A DNA stretch of 37,098 bases from Catenaria anguillulae PL171 (Eukaryota; Blastocladiomycota; Blastocladiomycetes; Blastocladiales; Catenariaceae): the NCBI GenBank assembly GCA_002102555.1, contig MCFL01000230.1, positions 1-37,098 on the forward strand, written 5' to 3'. The notes under the pieces were generated by a model, which was not told the origin of the DNA, ran no database searches, and saw only the letters and a list, made by a program, of their open reading frames with translations. The position numbers and the translations under genes are program-made. Shown in pieces: positions 20,636 through 33,400 of this stretch; position 1 is the stretch's first letter, and every line of letters begins with the position of its first letter.

Positions 20636-21826
20636 ATGTCCGTCATCACCGCCAACTCCAACACCAAGGCACCGCCACCGCCCACCAAGCGGGCTACATC
20701 CTCGCCGGCAAGCGACTGGCGCCCGCACCCGCTCATGGCCCTCTACCGCGACAACCAGGTCCTGGTCCCCGCCGTCATCCTGTCGCTCGCCTGCCTCTCG
20801 GCGCTGCTCTCGCCCACGCTGCCCGCCCTTCTGCCGCTGGCCCACCTCGTCATGCCTTACCGCCACGCCACATCGTCCTCCGCCTCTGGCCTCTACGCCA
20901 AGGGCCCCGCCGACCTTGCATTTATCCTGGGCGGTGTCCTGTTCTGGACCTTGGCCCGTGCACTCACCATTGACTACCTGCTCAAACCGCTCGGCAAGCG
21001 CCTCGGGTGCCGCCGGTCGCTCATTGACCGGTTTGGCGAGCAAGGCTGGCTCGTCATCTACTACTCGCTCTCTTTTTCCATTGGCCTATCGTTTGCCCGC
21101 GCCGCCCCTTACTGGCGCAACACAATGCACTTTTGGACAAACTACCCACACGCGCACCTTGCGGGTGACTTCAAGGTCTACTACCTTGCCCAGCTGGCTT
21201 TTTGGATCCAGCAACTGCTTGTCATCCACATTGAAAAGCCTCGCAAGGACTATGTGCAAATGCTCGTGCACCACATTGTCACGTGCGCCTTGATTGTCGG
21301 GTCGTACGTGTCCAACTTCACGCGCATGGGCACGGCCGTGCTCGTGACCATGGACGTGGGCGATATTTTCTTGTCGAGCGCCAAATGCTTCAACTATGTC
21401 AACTGGCGCACCATTTGCGATGCCACGTTTGTGGTGTTTGTTGGCGTGTGGCTCTACTCGCGCCACTACATTTACTACTTTCTCATCCGGTCCGTTTACG
21501 TCGAGGCACCAAAGTACCTCGAGTGGCGGTGGGCGCCCAGCGAGGGCAGGTTTGTCAGCGATGCCATGTGGTACTTCTTTTTGGCGCTGTTGGGCGTGCT
21601 GCAAGTGCTTTTGATCATTTGGCTCTACATGATTTTGCGTGTGATTGCCAAAGTGGTCAAGGGCAGTTCGGCAGAGGATACCAGGAGCGATGACGAAGAC
21701 GAGGTGGATGTGGACGAGGACGACCAGCAACAGCAACAGCAGCAAGAAGACGATGGACCAAAGAAGGTGTCTGGTGTGCACAAGAGCAGTCCCAAGAGCG
21801 GGCCCACGAGGAAGCGCAGGGCGTAG
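20636..21826 (+). CDS. LAG1: Ceramide synthase (Lag1/TLC domain)
   Basis: A single exon encodes 396 residues. The enzyme N-acylates sphingoid bases with acyl-CoA in the ER membrane to make (dihydro)ceramide. The TLC domain is unmistakable. The Lag1 motif runs from about residue 201 (KPRKDYVQMLVHHIVTCALI) with the catalytic pair His212-His213. It continues through SNFTRMGTAVLV to MDVGDIFLSSAK, with Asp240 and Asp243 also conserved. Six or more hydrophobic segments are visible, and fungal-type features precede the motif (RFGEQGWLVIYYS, AFWIQQLLVIHIE). The C-terminal tail is very acidic (EDEVDVDEDD), then a seven-Gln run, then basic (TRKRRA). Acidic Ser/Thr-containing tails of yeast Lag1/Lac1 are casein-kinase-2 targets, and this one could be too. 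It has the only intron-free coding region among the intact genes here. Confidence 0.95.
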   Translation: MSVITANSNTKAPPPPTKRATSSPASDWRPHPLMALYRDNQVLVPAVILSLACLSALLSPTLPALLPLAHLVMPYRHATSSSASGLYAKGPADLAFILGGVLFWTLARALTIDYLLKPLGKRLGCRRSLIDRFGEQGWLVIYYSLSFSIGLSFARAAPYWRNTMHFWTNYPHAHLAGDFKVYYLAQLAFWIQQLLVIHIEKPRKDYVQMLVHHIVTCALIVGSYVSNFTRMGTAVLVTMDVGDIFLSSAKCFNYVNWRTICDATFVVFVGVWLYSRHYIYYFLIRSVYVEAPKYLEWRWAPSEGRFVSDAMWYFFLALLGVLQVLLIIWLYMILRVIAKVVKGSSAEDTRSDDEDEVDVDEDDQQQQQQQEDDGPKKVSGVHKSSPKSGPTRKRRA

Positions 21827-22336
21827 GCTGCACGTATGGCAGTCGTTTGGCTTTTTCCCTTGTTGTTGTGTAAGTTACTATAGATCCCTGGGTTTTTTGT
21901 GTTGTCTTGTGCTGTGTCGCATTCGATTGTGTTGATTTCCTCCCTCGGTCTGCTTCTTTCCTTCCTTTTATTTATACTTACTTGATACGTTCTGATAAAC
22001 CCTTTGTCCATCTCTCTGTCCTGCCTTGATCCTGTTGAAGTGGAACAGGAACGGAATGGATCGACGGACTCGTTGTCGAGTCACTTGCGATTTCTCTAAT
22101 GTGTCCCAGCGCTAATTATAACATTTGTATTACACGCTGGTTTGGCGGCCACTTCCATGATACACACTCAACGGCACATTGTGCAATCGACCCGCCCACC
22201 GACCTACCTTGGCTCAGACACTGTGCCCCTCCCCGCAATCCACGCCTTCCGCCGCACACCCTGATCTCTCCCGCTGCTGGCACATCTTGGTAGTCCCACC
22301 CACCGGTTTCGGGCCTCTTTCAGACGACTCACTCAA
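21827..22336. other. Gap between ceramide synthase and NEK kinase
   Basis: It contains the 3' flank of the ceramide synthase (T-rich near 21960) and the promoter region of the kinase. No gene, repeat or RNA is supported. Confidence 0.5.
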
Positions 22337-25273
22337 ATGCTGGCTACCAATCACCACCATACCCGACACACCAATGACCAAGGGTACACCCCCTCCTCGA
22401 TCGCCGCCGCCACCGGCACCCAACACCCGTCGGCGACAACGACCACCTCGTCCAGCACCGCCAACCCCGACTGCGGCGCAAACTATGAGTTCCTATCCGT
22501 GATCGGCTCCGGGTCGTTTGGGCGCATTTGCAAAGTGCGTCGGATCCGCGACAACCAGATCATGGCCCGCAAGGAAATCGACTACCGGCGCATGAAGGAA
22601 AAGGAGCGGCGCCAGCTTGTCCAGGAGGTCAACATCTTGCGCGAGCTTGCGCACCCAAACATTGTCAAGTACTACTCGCGGTACGTTGACCGCGAGTCGT
22701 GCGTCATCAACATTCTCATGGAGTATTGCGAGGCGGGCGACTTGTCGAGGGTCATCAAGGACCACAAGCAGCGCGGGCGGTGGATTAGCGAGGAGGTTGT
22801 GTGGACATTTGCGGCACAGTTGATTGCGGCGCTGCACGAGTGTCATCATGCGTATGCGGAGCGCAAGCGGGATGAAGGGATTGCCAGTGGTGGGAATACA
22901 GGAGCGGGCGAGGGTGGGGCTGTGTTGCATCGGGATATCAAGCCCGACAATGTATGTTGTTTCACTTGCTACCTCACGGATGAGACTGTATCATACTCAT
23001 GTGTATATTGTTCTTTTTCTTCCTGGACAGGTGTTTTTGGATGCAGATCACAATGCCAAACTGGGCGACTTTGGACTCAGCACACAGTGCACGCAGCACG
23101 ATTTCGCACGCACATTTGTCGGCACGCCGTTTTACATGTCACCTGTACGGGTTCATTTCGCCCATGTCTGTACTCGATCCTCGACTGACACCAACAGCGA
23201 ACATGACATCAAACAGGAACTCGTCCGCGAACAAGCCTACAACGCCAAGTCCGACATCTGGTCCCTGGGCTGCCTGCTCTACGAACTGTGTGCCCTCGAC
23301 CCGCCGTTTCGCGGGCAAACACACCGTCAGCTCAACGACAACATTCTTAACGTGCGATACCCAGACCTGTCGCAGACACACTACTCGCCGCAATTACGCG
23401 GGCTCATTGCGCGCATGCTGCAATTGCGGCCCGACGACCGGCCGTCGGCAAGAGACTTGTTCCACGATCCGCAGATTCAGGCCGCGCTTGAGACCAAGCG
23501 TATCAAGGATGAGACGAGCAGGCGCAACAGGGATGTGGCGCGGGTGTTGGAGTCGGTGGGCGCGCGCGAGGCCGAGGTGAGCCGGCGCGAGCAAGAGGTC
23601 GGCATCAAGGAGGAGGCAGTAAGGGCGCGGGAGGTGGCTGTTGCGCAGCGCGAGGAGCAGGTGGTGGTCGAGGCGAGGCAAGTTGAGATGCAAGTCGAGA
23701 GTATACGAGCAGAGCAGGCCAGACTCGAAGGTGTCCAGCAGCAGTTATTGCAGCACGAGGCGCATTTGGCGCAGGTCCAGGCTCAGCTCGAGGCCGAGGT
23801 GCAGCAGGTCAGGGCCAGGGAAGAGCAAGTGCAGCGCGCCATGCAGGAGGTGCAGGCGCAACAAGCACAGGTTCATGCAGCACACGCACAAGTGCAAGCG
23901 AGTTCGAGGAGGCAGATGGCGGCGGCAACACCGACGCCAAACGGGTTTGCCACGCCGTCGTCGTTCATGTCGTTTCAGCAGCAGCGCCAACAACAACTGC
24001 CGTCGACGGCTCCACGGCCCTCGTCTACATCTTGGGTATGTCTTTTCCTCCCCTTCATGATGTGGTTCTTAGGGCATTAAATGCTGATTCATTATTTATC
24101 TTTGCACAGACTCAACCACCGCAGCACCATGCACCATCCACGACACATCGCACCTCCTCTACCTCCGCATCCTTTTCCAGGCACAGCACCGCATCTGCAC
24201 CTGCTGCTGCTGCTGCTGCGGACTTTTCGAACCGATTCACGCCCCAACCTGCTCATCATCAACCACGATCCGCGTCGTCGTCACAGTCGGCCACTGTCCC
24301 AAAGTACCGATTTTCCAATCCAACATTCACGTCCGCCAACCAACAACAACAGCAATCGCTCTGGACCCAATTCCGCACACCTGCATCTGAGGCACCCGTA
24401 GACGTAATGGTGGACGACTCGCCCACGGCCAAAGTGCTCGACCCGCTCGACAATTTGCACCTTGGGTCGCCTGCCGAGCACCGCAGATTGACGCTGAAGC
24501 GCGCGCCAGAGGACAGTCCCGATGCACTGGCACACGCTGTTCATGCACAAGCGCCCGCAAGTGTGTCTCGCCCAACAGATACTACATTGCAAGCAAATGC
24601 GCCAGAATCGATGCGCGCGCGGCTGTTCCACAACCACACGCATCAGCCTGACGCCAACGTCCACCTGGTCCATGGGCTCGCAGACATGGCACTCGAAACG
24701 CCTGCACGCGGGCGCCCACCGCCATCGACATCCACATCAACATCGAATGACCCGCGCCGCCAACACTGGACGCAAACGGGCCAAACTGTGCCCGACTCGC
24801 CAATGCCCATTGACTCGACCATGGCCGACGCAACCAACATTCGCGCAACACCCGCAACCGTGGCGCGCAAAACAACAGGGCCGGCCACCTGGACATTGAC
24901 CAGTGTGCCCGACACGCCCGTCGCGGATACACCGACGCCGGTGGTGCGTGCGGGTGGTGCTGGCGTGACAAAGATTGGGCGGCAGCCCGTGTTTGATGCC
25001 CCTGCGCGAGCGCGAGCGCGAGCGCGAGCGCAAGGAGCAAGTGCAGTGGCGGCGAGTGGTGAGGATGGCGCGTTTAAGGTGCCGGGAATGCCTGCGTCGG
25101 CCATGAGGCGAGGCACAGATGTGGTGCGGGTGGTGAGTACGCCCGTCGCACAGATTCGGCCACGATTCGGCGCGGGGATTGGAGCAAGCCGAAGGTCGGG
25201 AGCAGGGGGCACCACGTCGGCGGCGGCCGGTGTAGGAAGTAGTAGTAGTCGGTTGAGTGGGAATGGGTTTTGA
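22337..25273 (+). CDS. NEK2: NIMA-related mitotic Ser/Thr kinase (NEK2/NIMA type)
   Basis: Four exons (22337-22951, 23031-23144, 23217-24035 and 24110-25273), all phase 0, give 903 residues. The kinase domain spans about 50-334: glycine loop GSGSFG (57-62), Lys79 in the NIMA-type MARKEID, catalytic HRDIKPDN (198-205), DFGLS (218-222), TFVGTPFYMSP ending at 243, and SDIWSLGCLLYEL. As in fungal NIMA kinases, an extra loop precedes the HRD motif. A long Glu/Gln-rich coiled coil follows (about 345-470), as in NEK2, where it mediates dimerisation. The remainder is disordered and rich in Ser/Thr/Pro, with an Arg-Ala run near residue 820. NIMA kinases drive mitotic entry and spindle-pole or centrosome separation. 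Intron 2 (72 nt) has no stop and is a multiple of three (see findings). Confidence 0.9.
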
Positions 25274-26524
25274 CCATGATGTGGCAAGACTGATTGGGTG
25301 AGGTGGCAGATGAATTGTGTACATACGATGTCGTTCTTTTGTGATATTTGTTGTTTGGGTTACTCATTTCGCTCTTTGCACATTTGACATGAAAACAATT
25401 GAGGAAAGCCAAGACAAACCCCTCTAAAAGGAGTCATGCAGACGAGCGACTTGAGTCAATGCACGATCCCTGACTTACTCTTGATGGAAAGTCACATGGC
25501 TCTGCCTCGGCAGTGCATCAGGGTTTGCCGTGAGCTAGCGGACGACAGTCGCCAAACTCGCAAGGCCAAGTCTTGCGCGTGGCAACTTGTGTGGCAACTT
25601 TTCACAGAATGTCCGACTCATGTCCACACCCTGTCACAGACTACCACGTCCCAATGTGAAAGCAAACATCCGAGATCAGCATGGCGACTCACTGGCATGA
25701 GCTGACAGCTTGCAAGCAGTGATTGGCTGTTGGTCACGCGTTTTGGGTGTCACTTGCATCAATTTCAGCCACGTGCGTGACGTGACGCGATTTCGGGCCC
25801 GTCGATCGAGCCGTCGGTGAATGTGGGCAGAGAGTGTTCTGGGTGTCGATCCGTTTTACTTGAGCTCGACGCTGGCTAAGCAGAACAGAAAATGGGAGGA
25901 AGCACAGGAAAGAGGGTGCCGTGGTGGGAATGCCGAAAAGATTCTCAACACACTAGTGTGTGCGCAAAAGTGAATGCGTCATCAACGTGGCGCGTTTCCG
26001 AATATTCGCGGTTTTGTGGGTTGTGGGTCTAGGTTGAGAGGCGCGCAAGCCACGCAGAGCAACGCCTGACTGTGTTCAGTCGAGTCGCGGTGGTGTGACC
26101 AAGCGCAGATCGACGCGCGAAATAAAAGGCCCTGGCGACCCCCTCGTTCGGTTTCTTGACAAGCGAAAGTGTCTCAGCTTTGCCCAGCCGTGTGCTGATC
26201 GATCACTTCCTTTCTTTCATTGCTCTGCATTCCCGCGGTTGGTATTATTATTTTTTTTTGTTGTTGATTGCCAGTGGATCTTCCACCTCTTTTTTTTTTT
26301 TTTTTCTTATTCTTTGCAGATCCACACATCACTTTCAATTTGTGGTGAGTGATCCCATTTCTTTTGCAGACCATTGTTGTCAACTGACGTTTTTGTTTTG
26401 TTTTGTGCATTCGCCATCATAGGTCCAAACTTGGCATTCACACACACACACACACACACACATACACACACACTTGGCTTGGCGTATCGATATCCGGATC
26501 ACCATCTCTCAGCAGCCAGCAGCC
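25274..26524. other. 1.25-kb intergenic region upstream of the BET gene
   Basis: No convincing gene. It contains a 14-bp perfect palindrome (acacactagtgtgt, 25948-25961), T-tracts near 26250 and 26290-26304, and a CA microsatellite just before the BET start. The region from about 26.1 kb on is pyrimidine-rich and is probably promoter and 5' UTR, perhaps with a 5' UTR intron. Confidence 0.45.
26439..26473. repeat. (CA)n microsatellite
   Basis: About 17 CA units with one interruption, about 50 bp upstream of the BET start codon, probably transcribed as 5' UTR. Confidence 0.9.
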
Positions 26525-29500
26525 ATGACCATGCCGACCGTTGACACCCACCACCATCCCCTGTCGCCCACCGCAGGCGCGCCTGGCCCAGTCTCTGCCC
26601 CTGCTGCATCCGCGACAGGGCCTCTGCCAATGGGCTCTCCGTCATTGCACTCGGATCACTTGCATTCGCATTCGCATTCTCACTCCAGCTCGCTCACGTC
26701 CCCGACGGAATCACGAAAGCGGCCGTTTGACGAGACGCAAGACGTTAGCGGCAGCGCGGACGGCAGCAGCGGTAGCCTGGCCAACGGATCCTTGGGCGAC
26801 GGTGCGTCGGCAAACGGGGCCGCCGTCGAGTCGGATGTACTCGTGTCGAGGTATGATCTCTCTTCCATGCATCAGCATGCATGTCACGGGTCGGTCAGAG
26901 ACGCAAACGGCCTGCTCACTTTTGCCTCTGCCTTTGCTTTGGGCATTTTCTCATGCATTTTCGCAGCAATCAAGTCGATCTTCCGCACCCAACCAAAAAG
27001 CCACGCCTCGAGGATCTGGCCGACGCGGCCATCAGCGTGACGAGCGTCGACGCGGTCGTTGCGCCTCCATCGCCCGTGTCCTTCAATCCGCTGCCCACCA
27101 CCAGCTCGTCCGAGCCACAGCAGCAGCCATCACCCTCGACACTCCCCGCTCCCGCCGCCGTGTCGCCCAACGACTTGTCGCTCGCGTCGTCGCCCTCGTT
27201 TTCCCCCGCCCCGGCCTTGGCACTACCCAACCCTCCCACCATTTCGACCGCCTCGTCGGCACCGTCGGCTGCAGCTGCGCCTTCTCCGGCCACCGCAGCT
27301 GCGTCTCCTTTGCCCGCTTCACCTGCTGCAGCATCCGCGACGGCATCATCACCCAATCCAGTTGAGAAACCTGCTGCTACGGTCTCTGCGCATCCGCCCG
27401 CGATCGCGACAACCACAGTCACAGGCCCGCCAGCTGGTGTTTACTCGCCATTCCATCCTGGCGCGCCATCAACCGCGTCCACGAGTGCTACCTCGTCATC
27501 GGCTGCTCCACTGGCGCCCCGAGCTCCATCGCCAATCACTTCCACAATGTCGCAGCAGCCCCTGCATCAATCCGCGCAGCATTACGTGCCCGGCCCTCCC
27601 TCGTCGCTCTCGTCGCGTGGATCGACACCAGATTCCACATCTGGTGGGTTTGCATTGGGCGGTCACTCGGCTCCCTCCACAACCACCTCGTCCGCCATGG
27701 GCACGCCAACTACCGTCAAGGCCGAGCCGCCACTTGCGTCCAGTGCAGTGACCTTGTCATCGTCAACGTCGTCACTGACATCCTCCTCGGGCTCGCGTCC
27801 GCCTTCCCGCCCCATGTCGCAAGCACAATACAAGCACTTGCTGTCGACCCTCCGATCCATCAAGCGCCTCAAGGACGCGGCCCCGTTCACGGCGCCCGTC
27901 GACTGGAAGGCGCTCAACCTGCCCGACTACCCGCTCATCATCAAGCGGCCCATGGACCTGAAAACCATGGAGGCCAAATTGCAGGCCAAGGAGTACACGC
28001 TGGTCGACCAAGTGATTGCCGATTTCGATACCATGGTCGACAATTGCGTCCGGTACAATGGCGAAAAGTCGATTTATTCCGCCATGGCCCGCAAGATTCG
28101 CCAGTCGCTCGACAAGCATCTCGAGCGGTTGCCGCCGCCCGACCCAGTGGTCACGGCCCCGCCTGTGGGCGTGTCGGCGATTGGTGCCGGCGCGTCAAGT
28201 GTGGTTGGCGGCGGCGCAGGTATCAAACGCGACATGAGTGGGCCCGCCCCCACGGCAGCATCGGCGGCTGCTCGGCGCTTGTCTGGGATCGATTTCACCG
28301 TGTCTGCACCTGCCGGGTCAGCCTCGCAGCGCAAGTCGTCGCCCGGCCTTGCGGCTTTTGGCTCATCAGTCGCGTCCAGTGCGCGCTCAAGCACCTCCAG
28401 TTTGCCCAGCGCGGTCGGCGGCGGCGCAAGCACGCCCGGGGCGGCCTCGGCCGTGGCGGCCGCCAACGCGGCCGCCCGCAACCAGCACGAAATGGATGCG
28501 GCGCTGGCCGTTGTGCGCGAATTGTTCAAGCGCCAGTATCAAGAGTTTGCGGCGCCGTTCTTGGTGCCCGTGGACCGCCGCATGTACCCGCAGTACTATG
28601 AGACGATTCGCCAGCCCATGGATTTCGGCACAATTCGCGAGCGGCTCGAGGCCGGCGGCCACTATGCGAGTGCGGCGCAGGTCGAGGCGGATTGCAATCT
28701 CGTGTTCAAGAACTGCTTCAAATTTAATCCGCCGGGCAATCCCGTGCGGTCCATGGGCATGAAGCTCGAGGCGCTTTTCAAGGGCTTGTGGGCGAATCGC
28801 AGCACCATGATTCCGCCTTTGCCGCCACCGGCCATTGTTGCCAGCGCTGTGCCGCATGCCGCCAGTGGTCTCATGGGTCCACCGACTTCGGCCACTTCAT
28901 CGTCGGCATCGGCGGGCAAGTCGGCCGCCGCGAAAAAGTCGCGCGCTAACAAGTCAAAGGATCCCGGTGCATCGTCGGCGAGCGCGCGGGGCGGTGCTTC
29001 CGCCTCACCAGCAACGGCTTCATCAGCAAACGATGACGAGTGGAACGAATTGTACGACCCTGCAGACGAAAGCTCTGGCGAACTGTTTGCCATTCGGTCC
29101 ATGGAACAGTCGATTGCGCAGATGCAGGCCCAGTTACAGCAGCTCAAGGACAGGTATCTCGACGGGAAGCGCGCTTTGCGTGCGGCAGCTGTGGCCGTGG
29201 CCGCTCCAGCAAGACCCAGTCCCGCGGCAGGCACGGGCGGATCGGCAAAGAAGCGTGCCAGCGGGGCAAACAGCAAAGCGTCACGTGCATCGGCAGCGGC
29301 AACGGCCGCGGCCAGGAATGCAACTGCCGCTGCCCAGGCCAGGCAGCATTCGCAACAGCAGCATTATGGCACTGCAGCGCACAGCCATGGCAGGCATCAT
29401 GCCCAGCACCTTGCACCAGCTCCCGAAGTCGCTGCGACTGCTCCGCTCGCTGCACCAGCGGCCGCTGCACCAACCCCCGCTGCGGTTCAGCTCCCGCCAC

Positions 29501-30009
29501 ACACGCCCGAGCCGCCCATCCCCGTTACGTACGACATGAAGCGCCTTGTTTCTGACCGCATCAACAACTTGACCGCCGACCTGGCTGAGCCCGTCATGAA
29601 TGTGCTCCGCGAGACCATGGCCCTGCCAGACGATCAAGAGGAAGAGGTGGAGTTGGATATGAATGCCATGTCGGATTACACAGTGTACAAGCTTTGGGAA
29701 CTTGTGCGCGACGAGCCAGGCGCAGGCGGGGCCGAGCAAAGTGGTGGCGAACCCATGGAGGGCCAAGTGGCAACAACACCCGCGGCACCTGCTCTTCAGC
29801 AGCAGCAGCAGCAACAACATCAACAACCAGCAGCAGCAGCCGCCATGCCGCCGCCGCAGGTGCCCATGCCGCACGGGCACCCTCACCATCATCATCAGCA
29901 CCGGCCGTCACGTGGCGGGTTCATGTCCTTGTCGGCTGCGTTGGGCGGCGGGCAGAGTTCGGATGAAGAGTCGGATGACGGGTCGAGTTCTGGCTCGGAT
30001 TCGGATTGA
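26525..30009 (+). CDS. BDF1: BET-family double-bromodomain chromatin protein
   Basis: Two exons, 26525-26850 and 26967-30009, are joined over a 116-nt intron in phase 2 and give 1122 residues. BET proteins bind acetylated histones and recruit transcription machinery (TFIID partner in yeast, P-TEFb in animals). A nuclear-signal-like TKKPRL lies at the splice junction and is followed by a long Ser/Pro/Ala-rich linker. Bromodomain 1 spans about 395-500 (LPDYPLIIKRPMDLKTME, acetyl-lysine Asn in VRYNGEKS). Bromodomain 2 spans about 613-722 (YYETIRQPMDFGTIRERL, Asn in FKFNPPGNPV). A coiled coil (motif-B-like) follows near 820. The ET domain spans about 958-1026 (ending MSDYTVYKLWELV), then polyQ, a His run and an acidic Ser tail (SSDEESDDGSSSGSDSD) of casein-kinase-2 type. 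Both bromodomains have APF in place of the animal WPF shelf. Confidence 0.93.
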
Positions 30010-30405
30010 GATTTATTTATTGCTTTGCTTTGCCGTTTTGTATGTGTGTCAATACCTTTTGGTCTTTCCCTAGTTTGTCGTTGTCCTTTACCGCACCGCC
30101 TGCGGTTCGCATTTGGTTTCTTTTCTTCTTGTTTTTCATTGTCCAGTCATTATTTAAGTCCATTCCTGTCAACCTCGCCTTTCTTGTTCTTGTGTCGATG
30201 GAATACATACATCCTTGGTGGTAAATATTAAAAAAAATTCATCTCGCAATTATTCTTGCTGATGCCCACCTTCACCTCAGATCCATGAAAATGTCATGTG
30301 TAATCACTGAAACATTGTCTATTTAATACCAGCTACATTTATAAAGAAAAGCCTCGTGCAGACCGTGTCACTGATTCATGCCACCGTGATACCATCGCCT
30401 TGGGT
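30010..30405. other. Convergent 3' intergenic region
   Basis: About 400 bp separate the stops of the BET gene (plus) and the Munc13-like gene (minus). The AT-rich stretch at 30.22-30.35 kb fits terminators and polyadenylation sites for both. No gene is seen. Confidence 0.5.
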
Positions 30406-33400
30406 CTATGCCGCTTGCCCTTGCAGCTGATTCAACTTGCTCCACTTTTCCTCCTCGTGGCGCTTGACAAACAAGTTTTCCTCTGGCCCCGCACGATGCT
30501 TGAGCACGGCCAAAATCTCTGCCTCGCCACTGGCCTCGTGCCGCTTGATGAGCTCGCTTGTCGGCAACGGAAACACCTCAATCAAGCGCATCAGCCGCTT
30601 GTACTCGGGTGCCTCGTCCAAGTGCTTGAGCTGGACGAGCTCGCCGTCGCCAAACAAGAATAGCTTGAACGTGTCGACCACGTTGACCATGACAGTGAGC
30701 TGCTTGATGGTCAAGTATCGCACAGGCGACAGTAGCACTTGTGTTTCCATGGCAACCACCACATCGCGCCAAAGTTTGCGAATGAAGAGCTTGAGCACAT
30801 CCTCATACAAGTGAGTCGACAGGAAGCCGAGTGTGTCCCCGAGAACGTCAAACGAGGCGTTGAGTTCTTGGCCAATAACTTCGTCCGTGATGAGCATTTT
30901 CGGATTGCTGCGGTATACGGGCGTGGGTCCGTATTCCTCGGCGTCCTTGACCATGTGTCGGTCGTACTTTTCCAGCAGTCGTTCGAGCTCGGCCATCATC
31001 ATGGGTGTGACAAGCTGCAAGCAACACGAAAGTTTGGGGGTCAGTTGCGGCCAATGTGCGAGTGGGAATCGTTCAACATTAAATACCTTTGTAAACAAGG
31101 CGTCCTGCACGGTCCGCTTCAAGGACCTGAACGACCGGCGGAAATGAAACTCGATATCGTTGACCTTGTCGCCCATCTTCTTGAGCCGTGTCATGACCTT
31201 GCCAAGCGCCAGCATCTCCGACACAAACTCGTGTGTGTCGTGGTCCTCGACCGAATCATCAATGTTGAAAAAGGTGCGGCCAACCACCTGGTCGCCCAGC
31301 GCATTGGCATAATGCAGCTCCACAATGACCGCCTCTGCCGGTGGGCTGAGTGCAATATCGACCGTCTGATCCGACGCACACCGTCCGAGGATGGCCAACG
31401 TTGTTGGATGCACAATGGCAAAGTAGGCCGACCCAGCGAGTCCGTAAATCTTTGGCAGCAGTGGGAACTGGGCGAGGATCTTGACCTCAAACGTGCCCGA
31501 CACACCGCGCTCGAGCGCAGGCAACACAGCGTCCGTGGGCGTATCTGGCGCCGTGGCCGCAAACGCCGTGAGCTCCTCCTGTAGCTTTTCAATCTCCATC
31601 GTCTCGTGCAAGTCGTTGAGCTGCGACCGCGCCGTTTCAATGTTGTTGATTTGCACGCACATGATGCGCTTTTCTTCCTCGGTAATGACCTCTTGCGTCA
31701 GCTTTTGCTCAATCTTGGTTTTCAGCAGCTCGACGTAAATGTCGATGCACTGGCAGTATACGCCGCCGAGCCGGCCCATGAATTTGGCCAGGTAGATGCG
31801 GTCGGGCCATGCGAGCTTGCGGAGCCAGTCAAGCGTTTGGTGGAAAAAGGAAAACACGTCGAGAATCGAGGACGAGTGCAGGACGGTATCCGAGATTGCA
31901 TTGAACTATTGACATCGGGGTCGGGGTGAGCGCGGAATGACATGAATCACACAAGTGTGCCAAATAAGAGCGAAGTGACTGGGGGTGCGTACATCATCCA
32001 AGCGAACAGCATTGGTTGCAATATCGCGCGATTTGAGGCCTGTCATGTCGAGAAATAGAAAAACAAATGGCGAGAACCACCGTGAAATCTCGATCCACAC
32101 GAGCAACCTATAGATTCTCACTGTAGTGTGAGTCCCAAGCACAAGAACATTTGCTGGATGATCATAATGCACGTACTCTTCATAGGACGACAAACGCTCC
32201 GTCACAACCTTCATCATGTCGTAGAGCGTAAAGACCAGCGGACTCGGCAACGCCTTGCGCTGTCGCCAGCACTTGCGGCCCATTTGCCAAATGTAATCCA
32301 TCTCGAGAGACAGATACTTGAGGTAGATCTCCATGGACACGGCCACATTGTCGAGCCCGCACCGCTTGAACGATTTCAAAAAGTACGTCTTTTCCGTGTT
32401 GAGCTCCTCGAGAATCAACTTTGTCATTTCGAGAACGCGACCAAACATGTTTGAGACGACCGGGTTGGAAAGGGCATGTAGCATGTTGAAGCGCTGGACG
32501 GCGCCGACTTGAACCATTGCTAACAGCTCCTGGTCCCATGGCTTTGTGTCGGGCTGCTCAGCCTTGAATAGCCGACTCTCGTAAATCATGCGCAGCATGT
32601 AGAGCATCTGATCCAGCTCGTTTTCGGGTGTGTTGTATGGGAATGCTTGCCGGTATCCAATCACATTGTACCTGCAAATGCCCTCGAGCGCAATCAGCAC
32701 ACGCACCCACCGCTCCTTTTCCTCCTTGGAAAACACGAGTGCGCCCTGCGCATCAGCCTCGGCAACAGCTTGGAATGCCAGATACAAGGGCTGCAGTCCG
32801 ATTGTGCGTGCTGCGTACTTTGGTAGAAGCAGCTCACATTGCATGATGAAGCGAGAAGTATCGTTGATTCCCCAGCGAAGCGAGTAAATGTAGAGCAGCG
32901 CGTCAGAAAGGCGAGACAGGGTGTATTCGCCGTTTTGGCCCATGCCGTAAATGGTGTCGACTTCGAGGCATTTGTCAAGGAGCATGTAGTAGGCGTCTTC
33001 GTGATCAATGTCCTTGTCGAACTCGGGAGCTTGTTCGGTTTTGATTGTCTGTTGAAACATGAATCCGAAGTGAGAAAACTTGAAGGGTGAGCACAGCAGA
33101 ATCGAGACATTCAACAATGCGTACAAGCTCAACTCCCTTCTCAAACTTGACCACATCCTTGCTGCCATTAAACTTGATCTGCTTGGTCCCCAAAAAGCTC
33201 TTGCCCTTCTCTTTCCCGACCGCATCCTTGTCGTCCCACATGCTAAACGAAATTGTCTCGCCGACGCCCAGGCGCCACCCATGCTCGTTCTTGAGCGCCA
33301 TGGTACCGTTGATTTGCAAAAAGAGCTCGGAAGGCGGCCGATTTGCTGTAATGGTCACCAAATACTTTGGGCCTTTGCTCTGAGCCGTGACAAACAAGCC

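Noticed and set aside
20581-20973. His-rich open frame overlapping the ceramide synthase start
   Set aside because: Its His run comes from a CAC/CAT simple repeat and the rest is an alternate frame of Lag1.
27059-27751. 230-codon Arg/Pro-rich plus-strand open frame
   Set aside because: It is a frame-shifted shadow of the low-complexity linker of the BET protein.
30739-31584. 281-codon plus-strand open frame
   Set aside because: It is antisense to the Munc13-like exons, spans a real intron and shows no protein pattern.
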